Source of the DNA: Cloeon dipterum
Taxonomy: Eukaryota; Arthropoda; Insecta; Ephemeroptera; Baetidae
Reading direction: 5' to 3'
Assembly (NCBI RefSeq): GCF_949628265.1
Contig: NC_088787.1
Coordinates: forward strand, 10,158,501 to 10,222,500
Length of the DNA stretch: 64,000 nt
The position numbers and the translations under genes are program-made. How positions within the stretch are numbered: position 1 is the stretch's first letter; each line of letters starts with the position of its first letter. The notes below the pieces were generated by a model. The model saw only the letters and a list, made by a program, of their open reading frames with translations, was not told the DNA's origin and searched no databases. This document shows, piece after piece, positions 11,540-22,700 of this stretch.

Positions 11540-14500
11540 TTATCTTCTCAAATTTTGACTAGGTGCATTGAGCCATGGCGAACCGGATCCTGTGATCCTT
11601 CCTGGTCTAAAGTTGTTTCTTTCCGAAATAACTTCAAGCCTGGGCAGTGGTGCCATATAAGGCTCCTCATTGGAACGATTGATTTTCTTTTTCCTCATGT
11701 AAACCCACCTACATAATAACATCGAGAAGAAAACAAGACACATCAACAACATTCCAAATGATATACCAAAAAGCACACTCCACGTATCTGGAAAACTTTG
11801 TCCATTGCCTGATGAGGGCGGTGGGGTGTTAGTGGTTGCTGTCGGTACAGTGGTCGGTTCCTCCGTAGAGGTTGGTGCCTCTGTAGTGGTTGAATCCTCA
11901 GTTGTTGGATCCTCGGTTGTTGTTGGACCCTCGGTTGTTGTAGGATCTTCGGTGGTGGTTGGATTCTCGGTTGTGGTAGGCTCCACTGTTGTGGTAAGCT
12001 CCTCTGTTGTGGTTGGCTCCTCTGTTGTGGTTGGCTCCTCGGTTGTTGTTGGACCCTCGGTTGTTGTAGGATCTTCGGTGGTGGTTGGATTCTCGGTTGT
12101 GGTAGGCTCCTCTGTTGTGGTTGGCTCCTCTGTTGTGGTTGGCTCCTCTGTTGTGGTTGGCTCCTCGGTTGTTGTTGGACCCTCGGTTGTTGTAGGATCT
12201 TCGGTGGTGGTTGGATTCTCGGTTGTGGTAGGCTCCACTGTTGTGGTAAGCTCCTCTGTTGTGGTTGGCTCCTCTGTTGTGGTTGGCTCCTCGGTTGTTG
12301 TTGGACCCTCGGTTGTTGTAGGATCTTCGGTGGTGGTTGGATTCTCGGTTGTGGTAGGCTCCTCTGTTGTGGTTGGCTCCTCTGTTGTGGTTGGCTCCTC
12401 TGTTGTGGTTGGCTCCTCGGTTGTTGTTGGACCCTCGGTTGTTGTAGGATCTTCGGTGGTGGTTGGATTCTCGGTTGTGGTAGGCTCCACTGTTGTGGTA
12501 GGCTCCACTGTTGTGGTAGGCTCCTCTGTTGTGGTTGGCTCCTCTGTTGTGGTTGACTCCTCGGTTGTTGTTGGACCCTCGGTTGTTGTAGGATCTTCGG
12601 TGGTGGTTGGATTCTCGGTTGTGGTAGGCTCCACTGTTGTGGTAGGCTCCTCTGTTGTGGTTGGCTCCTCTGTTGTGGTTGGCTCCTCTGTTGTGGTTGG
12701 CTCCTCGGTTGTTGTTGGACCCTCGGTTGTTGTAGGATCTTCGGTGGTGGTTGGATTCTCGGTTGTGGTAGGCTCCACTGTTGTGGTAGGCTCCTCTGTT
12801 GTGGTTGGCTCCTCTGTTGTGGTTGGCTCCTCGGTTGTTGTTGGATCCTCGGTTGTTGTTGGATCCTCGGTTGTTGTAGGATCTTCGGTGGTGGTTGGAT
12901 TCTCGGTTGTGGTAGGCTCCACTGTTGTGGTAGGCTCCTCTGTTGTGGTTGGCTCCTCTGTTGTGGTTGGCTCCTCGGTTGTGGTTGGCTCCTCGGTTGT
13001 TGTAGGACCCTCGGTTGTTGTAGGATCTTCGGTGGTGGTTGGATTCTCGGTTGTGGTAGGCTCCACTGTTGTGGTAGGCTCCACTGTTGTGGTAGGCTCC
13101 TCTGTTGTGGTTGGCTCCTCGGTTGTGGTTGACTCCTCGGTTGTTGTTGGACCCTCGGTTGTTGTAGGATCTTCGGTGGTGGTTGGATTCTCGGTTGTGG
13201 TAGGCTCCACTGTTGTGGTAGGCTCCACTGTTGTGGTAGGCTCCTCTGTTGTGGTTGGCTCCTCTGTTGTGGTTGACTCCTCGGTTGTTGTTGGACCCTC
13301 GGTTGTTGTAGGATCTTCGGTGGTGGTTGGATTCTCGGTTGTGGTAGTATCCACTGTTGTGGTAGGCTCCTCTGTTGTGGTTGGCTCCTCTGTTGTGGTT
13401 GGCTCCTCGGTTGTTGTTGGACCCTCGGTTGTTGTAGGATCTTCGGTGGTGGTTGGATTCTCGGTTGTGGTAGGTTCCACTGTTGTGGTTGGCTCCTCTG
13501 TTGTGGTTGACTCCTCGGTTGTTGTTGGACCCTCGGTTGTTGTAGGATCTTCGGTGGTGGTTGGATTCTCGGTTGTGGTAGTATCCACTGTTGTGGTAGG
13601 CTCCTCTGTTGTGGTTGGCTCCTCTGTTGTGGTTGGCTCCTCGGTTGTTGTTGGATCCTCGGTTGTTGTTGGACCCTCGGTTGTTGTAGGATCTTCGGTG
13701 GTGGTTGGATTCTCGGTTGTGGTTGTCTCCTCTGTTGTGGTTGTCTCCTCTGTTGTGGTTGTCTCCTCTGTTGTGGTTGTCTCCTCTGTAGTTGTTTCTT
13801 CACGTGTATCCAGCTTGTAAATATATGGTTCTATCCCGGAGACAGTGCCCTCATTTGTAGTAAGTTTGTCAGAAATTTCAAACCACCGTAATGCCACAAA
13901 GTCAATATCTGTTGTTACTAAAATCTCAATCTGAAAATAAATATAAATATTTTTATTGGCTTTGATTTTAATGTTTGAGCTGCTTTATATTTTAAAAGTC
14001 TAAAAATTGATGAGACCAGTAAACAATAAATTTTGGAAAGAGAACCAACATAATAAACCAAAGGCCGGTCTACATAGTTTATGACGAACACAATAAAGAT
14101 TATATTGAGTGATTTTCTTTTTCAAAAATCTCATACCTTATAATTTTTGGGGAACATCATTGTTTGTGGCACCTCTGCACTAATTAAATTCCATCCTGCT
14201 GTCTGAAAGGTATCTTCAACGGTATCTAGCTCTATTCTTTCATCGTGTTCATCAACTAGCGTCACGAAAATTTTCCGTCCTGTATTTTGTGCAGCTGGCA
14301 TGAATACACTCATTTGAAATGTGTAATTTCGCTGTACAGAAATGTAGTTGAGAGTTGTTAAGCACGATTGCGTTCCTCTCTTACTCTTCAAGACCAAGCC
14401 TACAAAAATTTATCTATATAGCAATGTTGAATATATGCTCCACATTATAATGTCTATGTCTTATATTCAATATATAAAGACAAAATTAAATAAAACACGA

Positions 14501-14698
14501 CCCACCTGTCAATGGTCCCGTTTTGGAAGTTGCGTAAAAGGAGGCATTTTCTTCCGTCCAGAAGCTGGCGTTCAAAGGGCTAATCGAAGAGCACCACAAT
14601 TGCAACCCAGCATATCCGCCGGTGGAGAGGTCAAAGAAATTACCAAACGCAGGAGAGGCAGCTGCTATAATTAATGAGAGGTATGCAAAATTCGTCAT
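11540..14698 (-). CDS. Gene C: MAM-like module with giant TTTEEP-repeat mucin stalk and membrane helix
   Basis: Exons 14698-14506, 14399-14137 and 13930-11540 (phases 1 and 0) give 948 residues. The start ATG at 14698 gives signal peptide MTNFAYLSLIIAAASPAFG; an in-frame ATG at 14731 would add 11 residues. The module carries NFFDLST, FWTEENASFY, TGPLTG, RNYTFQMSVFMPAAQN, then IEILVTTDIDFVALRWFEIS. The stalk has about 100 hexapeptides of form PTTTEx (x = E, D, G, N, with V in some), grouped into about 14 higher-order blocks starting ENPTTTEDP. It would be densely O-glycosylated and acidic. A membrane helix lies at about 871-896, followed by a 52-residue tail with KKKINRSNEEPYMAPLPRLE, clearly homologous to gene A. 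Repeat number is assembly-sensitive. Function unknown; likely a cell-surface mucin. Confidence 0.88.
11850..13800 (-). repeat. 18-bp coding repeat array with higher-order blocks (stalk of gene C)
   Basis: Tandem 18-bp units encode PTTTEx. Blocks of roughly 105-150 bp repeat in the order ENP, EDP, EGP, then several EEP/ESP units and VEP. Neighbouring blocks are nearly identical in DNA, including silent sites, indicating recent expansion or conversion. The reverse strand and a second frame of the same strand are also free of stops through the array; these are shadows. Confidence 0.95.
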
Positions 14699-16718
14699 AC
14701 TGAGACGATGAAGTCGAAACTCGGGTCGCATTAATTTGATGTCATGAAGCCGCGGCGTTGATATGTTGAATAAAGAAATTGGCTTTAATGCTTATAGCCA
14801 AGTTAATCATTATTTATCAAGGCGATTGCTTCTGTTTCTTCGTAATTATTACATTGCACATTTGATTAGCTAATCTCCTCCAATAAGAAAGAGCCGATTC
14901 CTGTCATCAATTGGGGAAAATATTTCGTCCTGATAACGGCGGTGACATATGGACCATACTATTAAAGCTAGGATTTGATCCCAGTATTGCCTCTTCAACG
15001 AGGTCTCTGTTTGGAATGATAGACATTCGGATCTTCCCTTTTAATTCAAATAATCAGGCTTGCAAATCAGCAAGGGGGCAGGAGAAACACTTTCGCACAC
15101 CGCTCCTAAGAGTGGGCAAGCGTGTGTAGTTTGCATCCTATACCACGCATTCCTAATCAGTCACACCTTATTAAAAATGAATCATTTTAGTATAGATATT
15201 GTATGTGAAGACGCTAATCCTAATCCTCTTTTGCTGTAAGTGTACTAAATTACAACTTACGATAAAATTTTTACTGCCTGCGGTGGTTATGACAAATAGT
15301 AAATTAAACCAATCAATCATGATATGTTATAGGAAAATCCTCTTGTTACTGACAATGAGAAGTTTCATTGGTGTACTTTGGGTTAAATTTCAGATATTAA
15401 TCTAATATCGCTGACAGTGACATGACGTATCAAGCAAATAAAAATGATTTAATTCATTGACGCGTGTCTAAATTGACATTGAAAGAGCACGTTCTCGATT
15501 TATAAGTTTTTTTTATTACACATACTGATTATGTTTTCACACTTTCGTCATTTTAAAATCACAAATACATATATATGCAATAATAAACGCATAGTTCAAA
15601 ATTACATTTGAGATTGCGCTCAATGAAAAGGTTTCGTAAACTACAAAGATGAGATTTTATGCTAATAAGGGAACGAGAGATTTGCGTAATCTTCTCGATC
15701 AGATTTCGAGTTCAATTAAGTATAAGATCAACAGCACTGGCCAAAAATCCTCAAGTATCGATCAATGCCAGCATCAATTTTCTATATTTGTGTTGCATTG
15801 GAACGTTCGTAGCTTTATGAGATGATAACCGCGTCCCCTGAAGTGAATGATTTTGGCAAATTTTGAATGTTATTGGATTTCAATTTGTGGCAGTCGCGCA
15901 CTTCACGGGGACTTGAAATGGAATAAAGATTTGCATTGGTACACCTAGTAAAACATTGATGGGATTGAATACACATGTATGAATATAGCCTACTAAATAT
16001 CGTGATATTCCTAAACTGCTTCCTCATATTGTAAGATACTTTATAGATAATTATTTATTCAAGACCGACTGTATTTTATGAAATATATCCTAACACACGC
16101 AGTCACATCGACTTTGACAATTATATATGTATCGAACACACTCATTTTTTGTTAGTCCTTTTGCAGTGTCGCAAAAGAAATATGACAGATCCCTTAAATT
16201 AAATAAATTATGATCCTTAGCAGCTAACGAAGAAAGATTCAAAAGTGCACGAAGAAGGCATTATTTGAGGGAGGAAACAGATCGTTTTGGCTGAAGAGGA
16301 CGTAGAATTTGACATTTATCGCTCCAGTTGATTATACAATTTTTTTTCAGAGCCAATTAACTATATAGTTGAAAAAATGCAAACGAGAGATCAGTCATAT
16401 TTCAACCTCGGCAATGGTTGCATTTTATTCCAGAGAGCAGTGGAGGCATTTTGTTAAAAAAAAAAACAGTGAGTTTCCAATCTGAATAATCAACTCGGGA
16501 AAATATAATATATATTTATATTAATATCTCATTTTATATAATACGTAACTCGACTATTTTTACACAGTCAGCTCAGCGTTGCAGAACTCAATCGGAAACG
16601 AGATTTGGTGAACTCCGAGTCACAAAAAGCACAAAATCAGATGAGAGGTAAAACAAGAGAACCAACTGGCAGGTCCACCACTGATAAGCTCGCGTTACGG
16701 CAGCAAAAGTGTCTTTCC
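14699..16718. other. Intergenic region between gene C and the receptor 3' end
   Basis: No supported gene or recognised repeat. It would contain the gene C promoter and the 3' UTR of the receptor gene. Open frames here are short and without coding character. Confidence 0.45.
16424..16429 (-). promoter_or_regulatory. Candidate poly(A) signal of the Ig-TIR receptor
   Basis: AATAAA on the minus strand about 290 bp past the receptor stop codon. Only a candidate. Confidence 0.35.
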
Positions 16719-19700
16719 CTACACAAGCACTTCAAGGGACTCGCGGGAGGTAGAGGTGGCCGGGTTGAGTTTCTTCATTTGCAGATCATTGTTCGCCGGC
16801 AGCTGCGTCTTCGCCGGCGGTCGGTCCCGGGCGCGCGGCGCGCACAGGGGCCGCCGCGCCGGCAGCAGCAAGCACAGACGGATCCAGAAGTTGGTGCCGT
16901 CCTTCTCCAGCTTGGCCTGCGTCGGCCAGATGATGTGCCGCGTATTCTTCAACGCTGCTGCCAGCTCGCCTCCCGGCGTGTCCACAGGAAGCTCCTGCAA
17001 AAATTAAATTTGAATGTGAAAACATTTGCCTCGGAATTAAATTAAAATTTGAAAATGGTGTTCCAGTCGAGATCTAGATGTCAGGAAAAACTTAAGACGC
17101 AGAATTAGAAGATTGTAATTCTAAAAATTGTGCAAAGAGAAAAAAACAATAAAACTGGAATCAAAAGCAAATCATGTGCTATAGATCAATTTTGTTCTGT
17201 TAATCTCAACTTTGCACAATTATATGTATTTCACCTATTTTAGTCTTCATTCAACGACTTTTTTGCTCTCAAATGAGGTAAAAATATCAGCAGATAAGTT
17301 GTATTTTTATTCAAATTAAACTTGCACTTATTTTTCATCCGCCCAAAAAAATATTTAAAATGCTCTTTTTGTCTAATTTACTATTTTTTCCATATTATGA
17401 AAGAAACGTTGCTCAAAAACGTCTTTATGACTCCAACACTAGATGATGTTTTGCTATTTTTTTAGTTACTCAGTCTCTTTAATGGCCTCAATTTGCTCAA
17501 ATTCTTTTGTTCCATGTTCCATACACGAATAATTTTTAAAACGCTATCAAGCCGTCCTACTTAGAACCAGAAGAGATAAAACAATAAAATAATACAAAAT
17601 TGTAGATTCTGTGCGTAGTCATTTCAATACTATGTTCATTGCCAAATTTAAATAGCGTTTCTCTAGTGATTTAAAGGTTTGTGGAACTTTGCGCAGCGAT
17701 TTTTAGTCACTATTGGTTGACTACGGTTGCCGTAAAAAGTAATAAAATTCGAACTTTTGAAATTTTCATATTCCCAACAAAATTGAAACCTGGATTTCCA
17801 AAGAATTTTGTTTTAAAATGGAATTTTAAACGCAAAAAGTCAACTACATTTTACACTGTTCTTATTGAGGAGCAATATATAGCTGGTTTTATAAGTTTTC
17901 TGAGCAGATGTGAACGGTTTTTAACACACCAATTAAGCCAAATCCACTCAAATATAAATTAAATTGGAATAAAAAGCTTTTAAACTGCAAAATTTGTAAG
18001 ATAAAACTTAATGTGGAATGTTTTCTGTTTAAATTTGATTTTTTTCGCTTTTGAACAGTAATCATAGGAATCGAATAATTTATTTAACTTTAATACGGCT
18101 TTGGACAAGGCTTGGGTTTTTCTATGTTAAAAAACGTGTAAATTGTTTAACATAGTTCAAAGATGTCAGCAAACGTTTTGTTGAATTTTGACAAACAAAT
18201 AAAACTGCCAAATAACATCTAAAAATAGCAGCAAACAAACTTTTGTATACTGCTCTGTAGGTGTCTGGGCTCAGTTTGTGAACTCTGCGTTTTGACAGTA
18301 CAAAATGTGTCTGTGCCAATTGTGCTAAAAAAGAGCGTTTATTGTGCCTCGAATCGGATAAGTTAAAGATTTAGTTTAACAGTCACGTTTTCCCTAGACG
18401 TTTCCAGAGAACGCAATTGCGCGGGCAAAGTGATAATTAAAATAGCACATCTGAGAGAGCTCGTTGCAGCATTCTTGATCATTAAAGTCGGTAATTCAGT
18501 GTTGTAAATTAGGGAAATTTAGGAAATTCTAGGAATAACCGTGCGGTTGCGTGGATGAATGCGAGTTGTTTTTAGGTGCACATGAAGTACGAGTTTAAAT
18601 TCAAGTACTTCTCAAGCTGGTAATTCAACTCTCATTGTCCGAGAAAGTCTAGTGAATTATATGTCCAGACAGTTTGAGTCGAGCTCGTCCATCACGGCAT
18701 GCCGATTCTCATCAAAATTGTCAAAACTAGTTATGCGGAATGCCCAAAGAGAGACTTTTTATGGGCGCGCGAGACTTATACATAATTGCAGACGAAATGG
18801 ACACCCTTGAAGGGGCCCATGTTTTAATTACAGCTGCTGCGAGACGCGCTTTGATGTTTACTAAGTGGGCGGCACTTGCCAAATTTGCAAAATCCAGAAT
18901 TTGACAGACGAGTTTATACACTCGCCGAGTTCAAACTGCGCCTGTCTTTGCCTTTGTCGTCAAGGCTTGTCCGCCGCTAGACACTAATTAACGCGCGCTG
19001 CTATGAAGCGCCGCAGCGATTTAATAAACTATTCCCCGATTTTTGCCTCGCTGCAGTAATTATGAAATATTCATAGCGACGTTTTCTTTCATAAAAAAAT
19101 GGACGTAGACAGACATGACGCTCGTTTGTAACATTTGCTTTGTGAGAACGATAATAAAACATGAAAAGTTCAGCTCGTAAAAAGCAAAAAACACTCCTCC
19201 TGCTCATTCAAAAAGCTTTATTTGTCTGGAAATATTTTTATTGTGTCAGCTTCAACCCAACAAATGATCCTAGATTTAAATATTTCATATCTCACCTCAA
19301 CTTAACTACTAATTTCTCAAGTCTTTTTTGCTTATTATTTGTTTTACCAAAAAACAAGTTAGAAAAAATTGTTAACTTTTTAGGTAAAATGTAGTTTAAT
19401 AATTTCTTTGCTCCTCGAAATAGTTGATTTAGATTACCTTGTGGTAGTACATAATGTTGACCTCCTTTTGAAAGAATTTATATAATTTTGAAATATTCAA
19501 ATGGAATTTTCGATTCAGAGCACAGTTTTACTAGTTGCTTGACCACAATTTAGACAAACACATATTTCAAATGAATAAACGTTGACCGTGAGTAATGATA
19601 ATAATTCTTGTATTGTTCTCTAGATTGTATTTTTCGTTTCAGAGATTAAGTAAAATGTTGTAGAGTTGCCTGAACAAATTTCAATTGTTTTCATGGTTTC

Positions 19701-22700
19701 TTTGTAGTTGAGTTAAGTTAATAATTATATCCAACATCATGAAACTGCTGACGAAATCGAAAGTGATTTTATTTTTCTTTATTAAATGGCTAAATAATAT
19801 GTCCAAGTTTGGCAGAATTTAGATTTTTTCATTCAGCCCGTCAAGTAAAAATGAAAATGCACCCTTTTTCACATTAAAATAAACTGAGATTTAGCACAAA
19901 ATTAATTTAAGGTTATATTTCTGACTCAAAAGTTAAACAATAAAATTACAAACATGACGTTTGTTTGCAAAATTTTCTCTGTGAGAACAATACATCATAA
20001 TAAGTAAAAAAACACTTACAAAACCCTATATTTCAATATTTGAGAGGAAATATTTTTATTGCATGAGCAAAAGCAACAAAGGAACTCTCCTAGGTATTCT
20101 AATATCTCGCGTTGCCTTTAAACCGTTTCTTTACCTTTGTTTAAAAAGTGTTTTGAACAAAGTGTCATATTGCTTCAACTCAACATGCTGGGATTGAAGG
20201 AGGCGATGTAAAAATACTGACAAGCGGCCGCAACATAGGAGCAGTGCAGTGTTATTTATTTATCTTATTTATTGCCTCATTATGTGTTTTTCACGCGCGG
20301 AGTAGCGACGCAACGGAAATCTGTTCTCGAGTGTTTCTTGTGAAAAGAATTAGCTAATAACGACCGGGGCAGTGCGCAATCGACCGTTCAACTTCCGAGA
20401 AAATAATGGAGTTAGAGAAAAATGACTATTTAAATAAAACTCAATTTTTTAGCTAACGGTAATTGAGAGATAAAAAAATAATCTCTCCTGCACTTCCCTC
20501 GGCAATAATAGTAAAAGTCTCTCGGACAATGATAGGTAATAAAAGCCGCAGCAGCGAGCGTCGTAAAATTCGAGCCCATTTGAAATGTGCCTAATTGAGC
20601 CCAAATTATTTCAATTTGCTGGCGCGTCTTTCCGCCAGGTCCCATCATGCGCGGCGCAGCAACAATTATGTCGTCCCGAGAGCGCCTTGCAGCACCTGAA
20701 TATCCGCTGCCACCGTCTGTTTTCTCCACCAGCAGCTCTAATTGCCGCGCTCATTTTCGCGCTGTAAATTACGCAATTGAAGGCATTCCTGGAAGTTTGT
20801 CGCTTAATTGCGCTGCCCGAGCTGTGTTGCTAAGCAAGAATTCTCGTCTCAAAAAAGTCTGCAATTGCGATGGCAGTAGTTTTTCTTTTCTTTGAAAGAG
20901 TCCTCCAAGCATAAAAAACGCACAGACTTCTTTTAATTTAAATCTTTTACTTCGGAACTTTTCTCTCTAATGTTTAGTTTTAACTAGACTTGAGAATAAG
21001 AGCATTTTTTGTTTTTGCTGAAAATTCTAATTTTTGTTTAACAAAAATAGTTGGTTTCCGGTCTAAAACAGTCGTTCTTACAATTGAAAAAGAGCGACGT
21101 TTCAGATTTTTTACAATGAATATACTGTAGGACGAAAATGAAGTTAAATGAATTTATTTTCTGATCTGAATTATGTATTAGTAAATTTAGTTTCCATCCG
21201 CATATTTTGGACATTATTGGTCCGAAAAAGACTGTTTTGATTGACTTTTTAATCAACATTTAATTTGTTAGAACCTGCTGTCTAGAGAGCAAACCTTTTT
21301 AAAAAAATTCACCGACTGGAATCCCATGTCTAATAATTCAGAGGTAAAAATTTAAAACGTACCTGTGTGACTACGAAAACCACGCTGGGGTGCAGCTGGG
21401 AAAGATGGTCCAGAAGCTGGGCCAGGGAGGCAGCGCTCCAGGTGGATGAGTGTTGCTGTGCAAGTGCGGGCGACAGCACCATCACTAGGCGCCGACTCAC
21501 TTGCGATAGTTGCGATAATCGACCACAACCTGAAAATCAGAAAATCGGATCTTTAACTGTGCTGTGAATATTTTGGCTGGCGGAATCCTGTTTTTAAATA
21601 TAGGGCTTTGATTTTTTTTAATTTTTAAATCAAAGCAATTAATGTAAACATATTTATTTTACTTTGTCTCCTTACTGTTAGAAAAGATGGACAAATATAT
21701 CATTTGAACTAACGCCAAAGATTGATTTCCCGATTTATTAAAAATTTAAAAATGGAAATAGGACTCTTTTGAAAGGGTAAAACTTTCCATGACGTTTATC
21801 GTTTTCCACTGTAAAAATCTGTACAGCAAATTAATTTTACTTTTCTTTATTAAAAAAATTTGGTTGAATTATTTTTTAATTTTATTCTGACAATAAGTTC
21901 AGCTTTTATTATTTTTGAGCAAATTCTGCGGTCAATCACCAGGAAGGCACTGGCACTAATTTAAACTTTGAAGATAAATTGACAAGAGTCTAGAAAAAAT
22001 AAATCATTTAAATTTCCCATCATAACTTTTATACTGGAGACGCAGTTTTCCCTTAATGTCCAAATTAATTGCATTGCATTCATCATAAAATGTTATCCCT
22101 CTTCAAACAAAGAAAAACTCATCAAATTGCCCTTAATCATTTCAAAAATAGCTCTCTCTGTCTCGCTACTCCCGTAGTCTTATATAAATAATTGTTTGAC
22201 TGGGTGGAAAAAAGTATCCCCCACCATCAAAGGGAAACTAATGAAAAAGCGCCCTTTTTGATTTCCAAGAATTACATCCTCCACCGAGCTCCAGGCCAAT
22301 TTCGCAACAATTTCCGCAAGTAATCAAAACTTTAGCGAGCCTCTGCGCCGGGTCTGCCGTGTGTTGCGATACAGGATCTCCATGCAAATTGAGCTGCGGG
22401 CTTAAAGTATAGTCGTCGACTTACCATCGGGTTGGAGCTGGTGGATGCAGCATTGATAGTGGAACCTCTTCTCCAGGGCCGGCAGCAGCTCGCTCACTGC
22501 AAACTCGGCGTCTTTGGTTACGTAGCATATAAATATATCAAACTCTTTTGGATCTGCAAAGAAAAGGGGAAGTTGTTAAAGTGGATCAAAAGGAGCGTTG
22601 ATGTAGAAAAAAAACCTACCATTCTTATCCCCTGAGGAGAAAAAATCTTTCCACAGGAGAAGCAGTCTGAGTCGCAGTTTGTAATAAATAAGAACCACTA

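Noticed and set aside
11805..13820. 671-residue open frame on the plus strand (SVVVGS repeats) and a 686-residue Gln/Pro frame on the minus strand
   Set aside because: Both are shadows of the gene C stalk, caused by an 18-bp period without stops; they have no signal peptide, exons or paralogue support.
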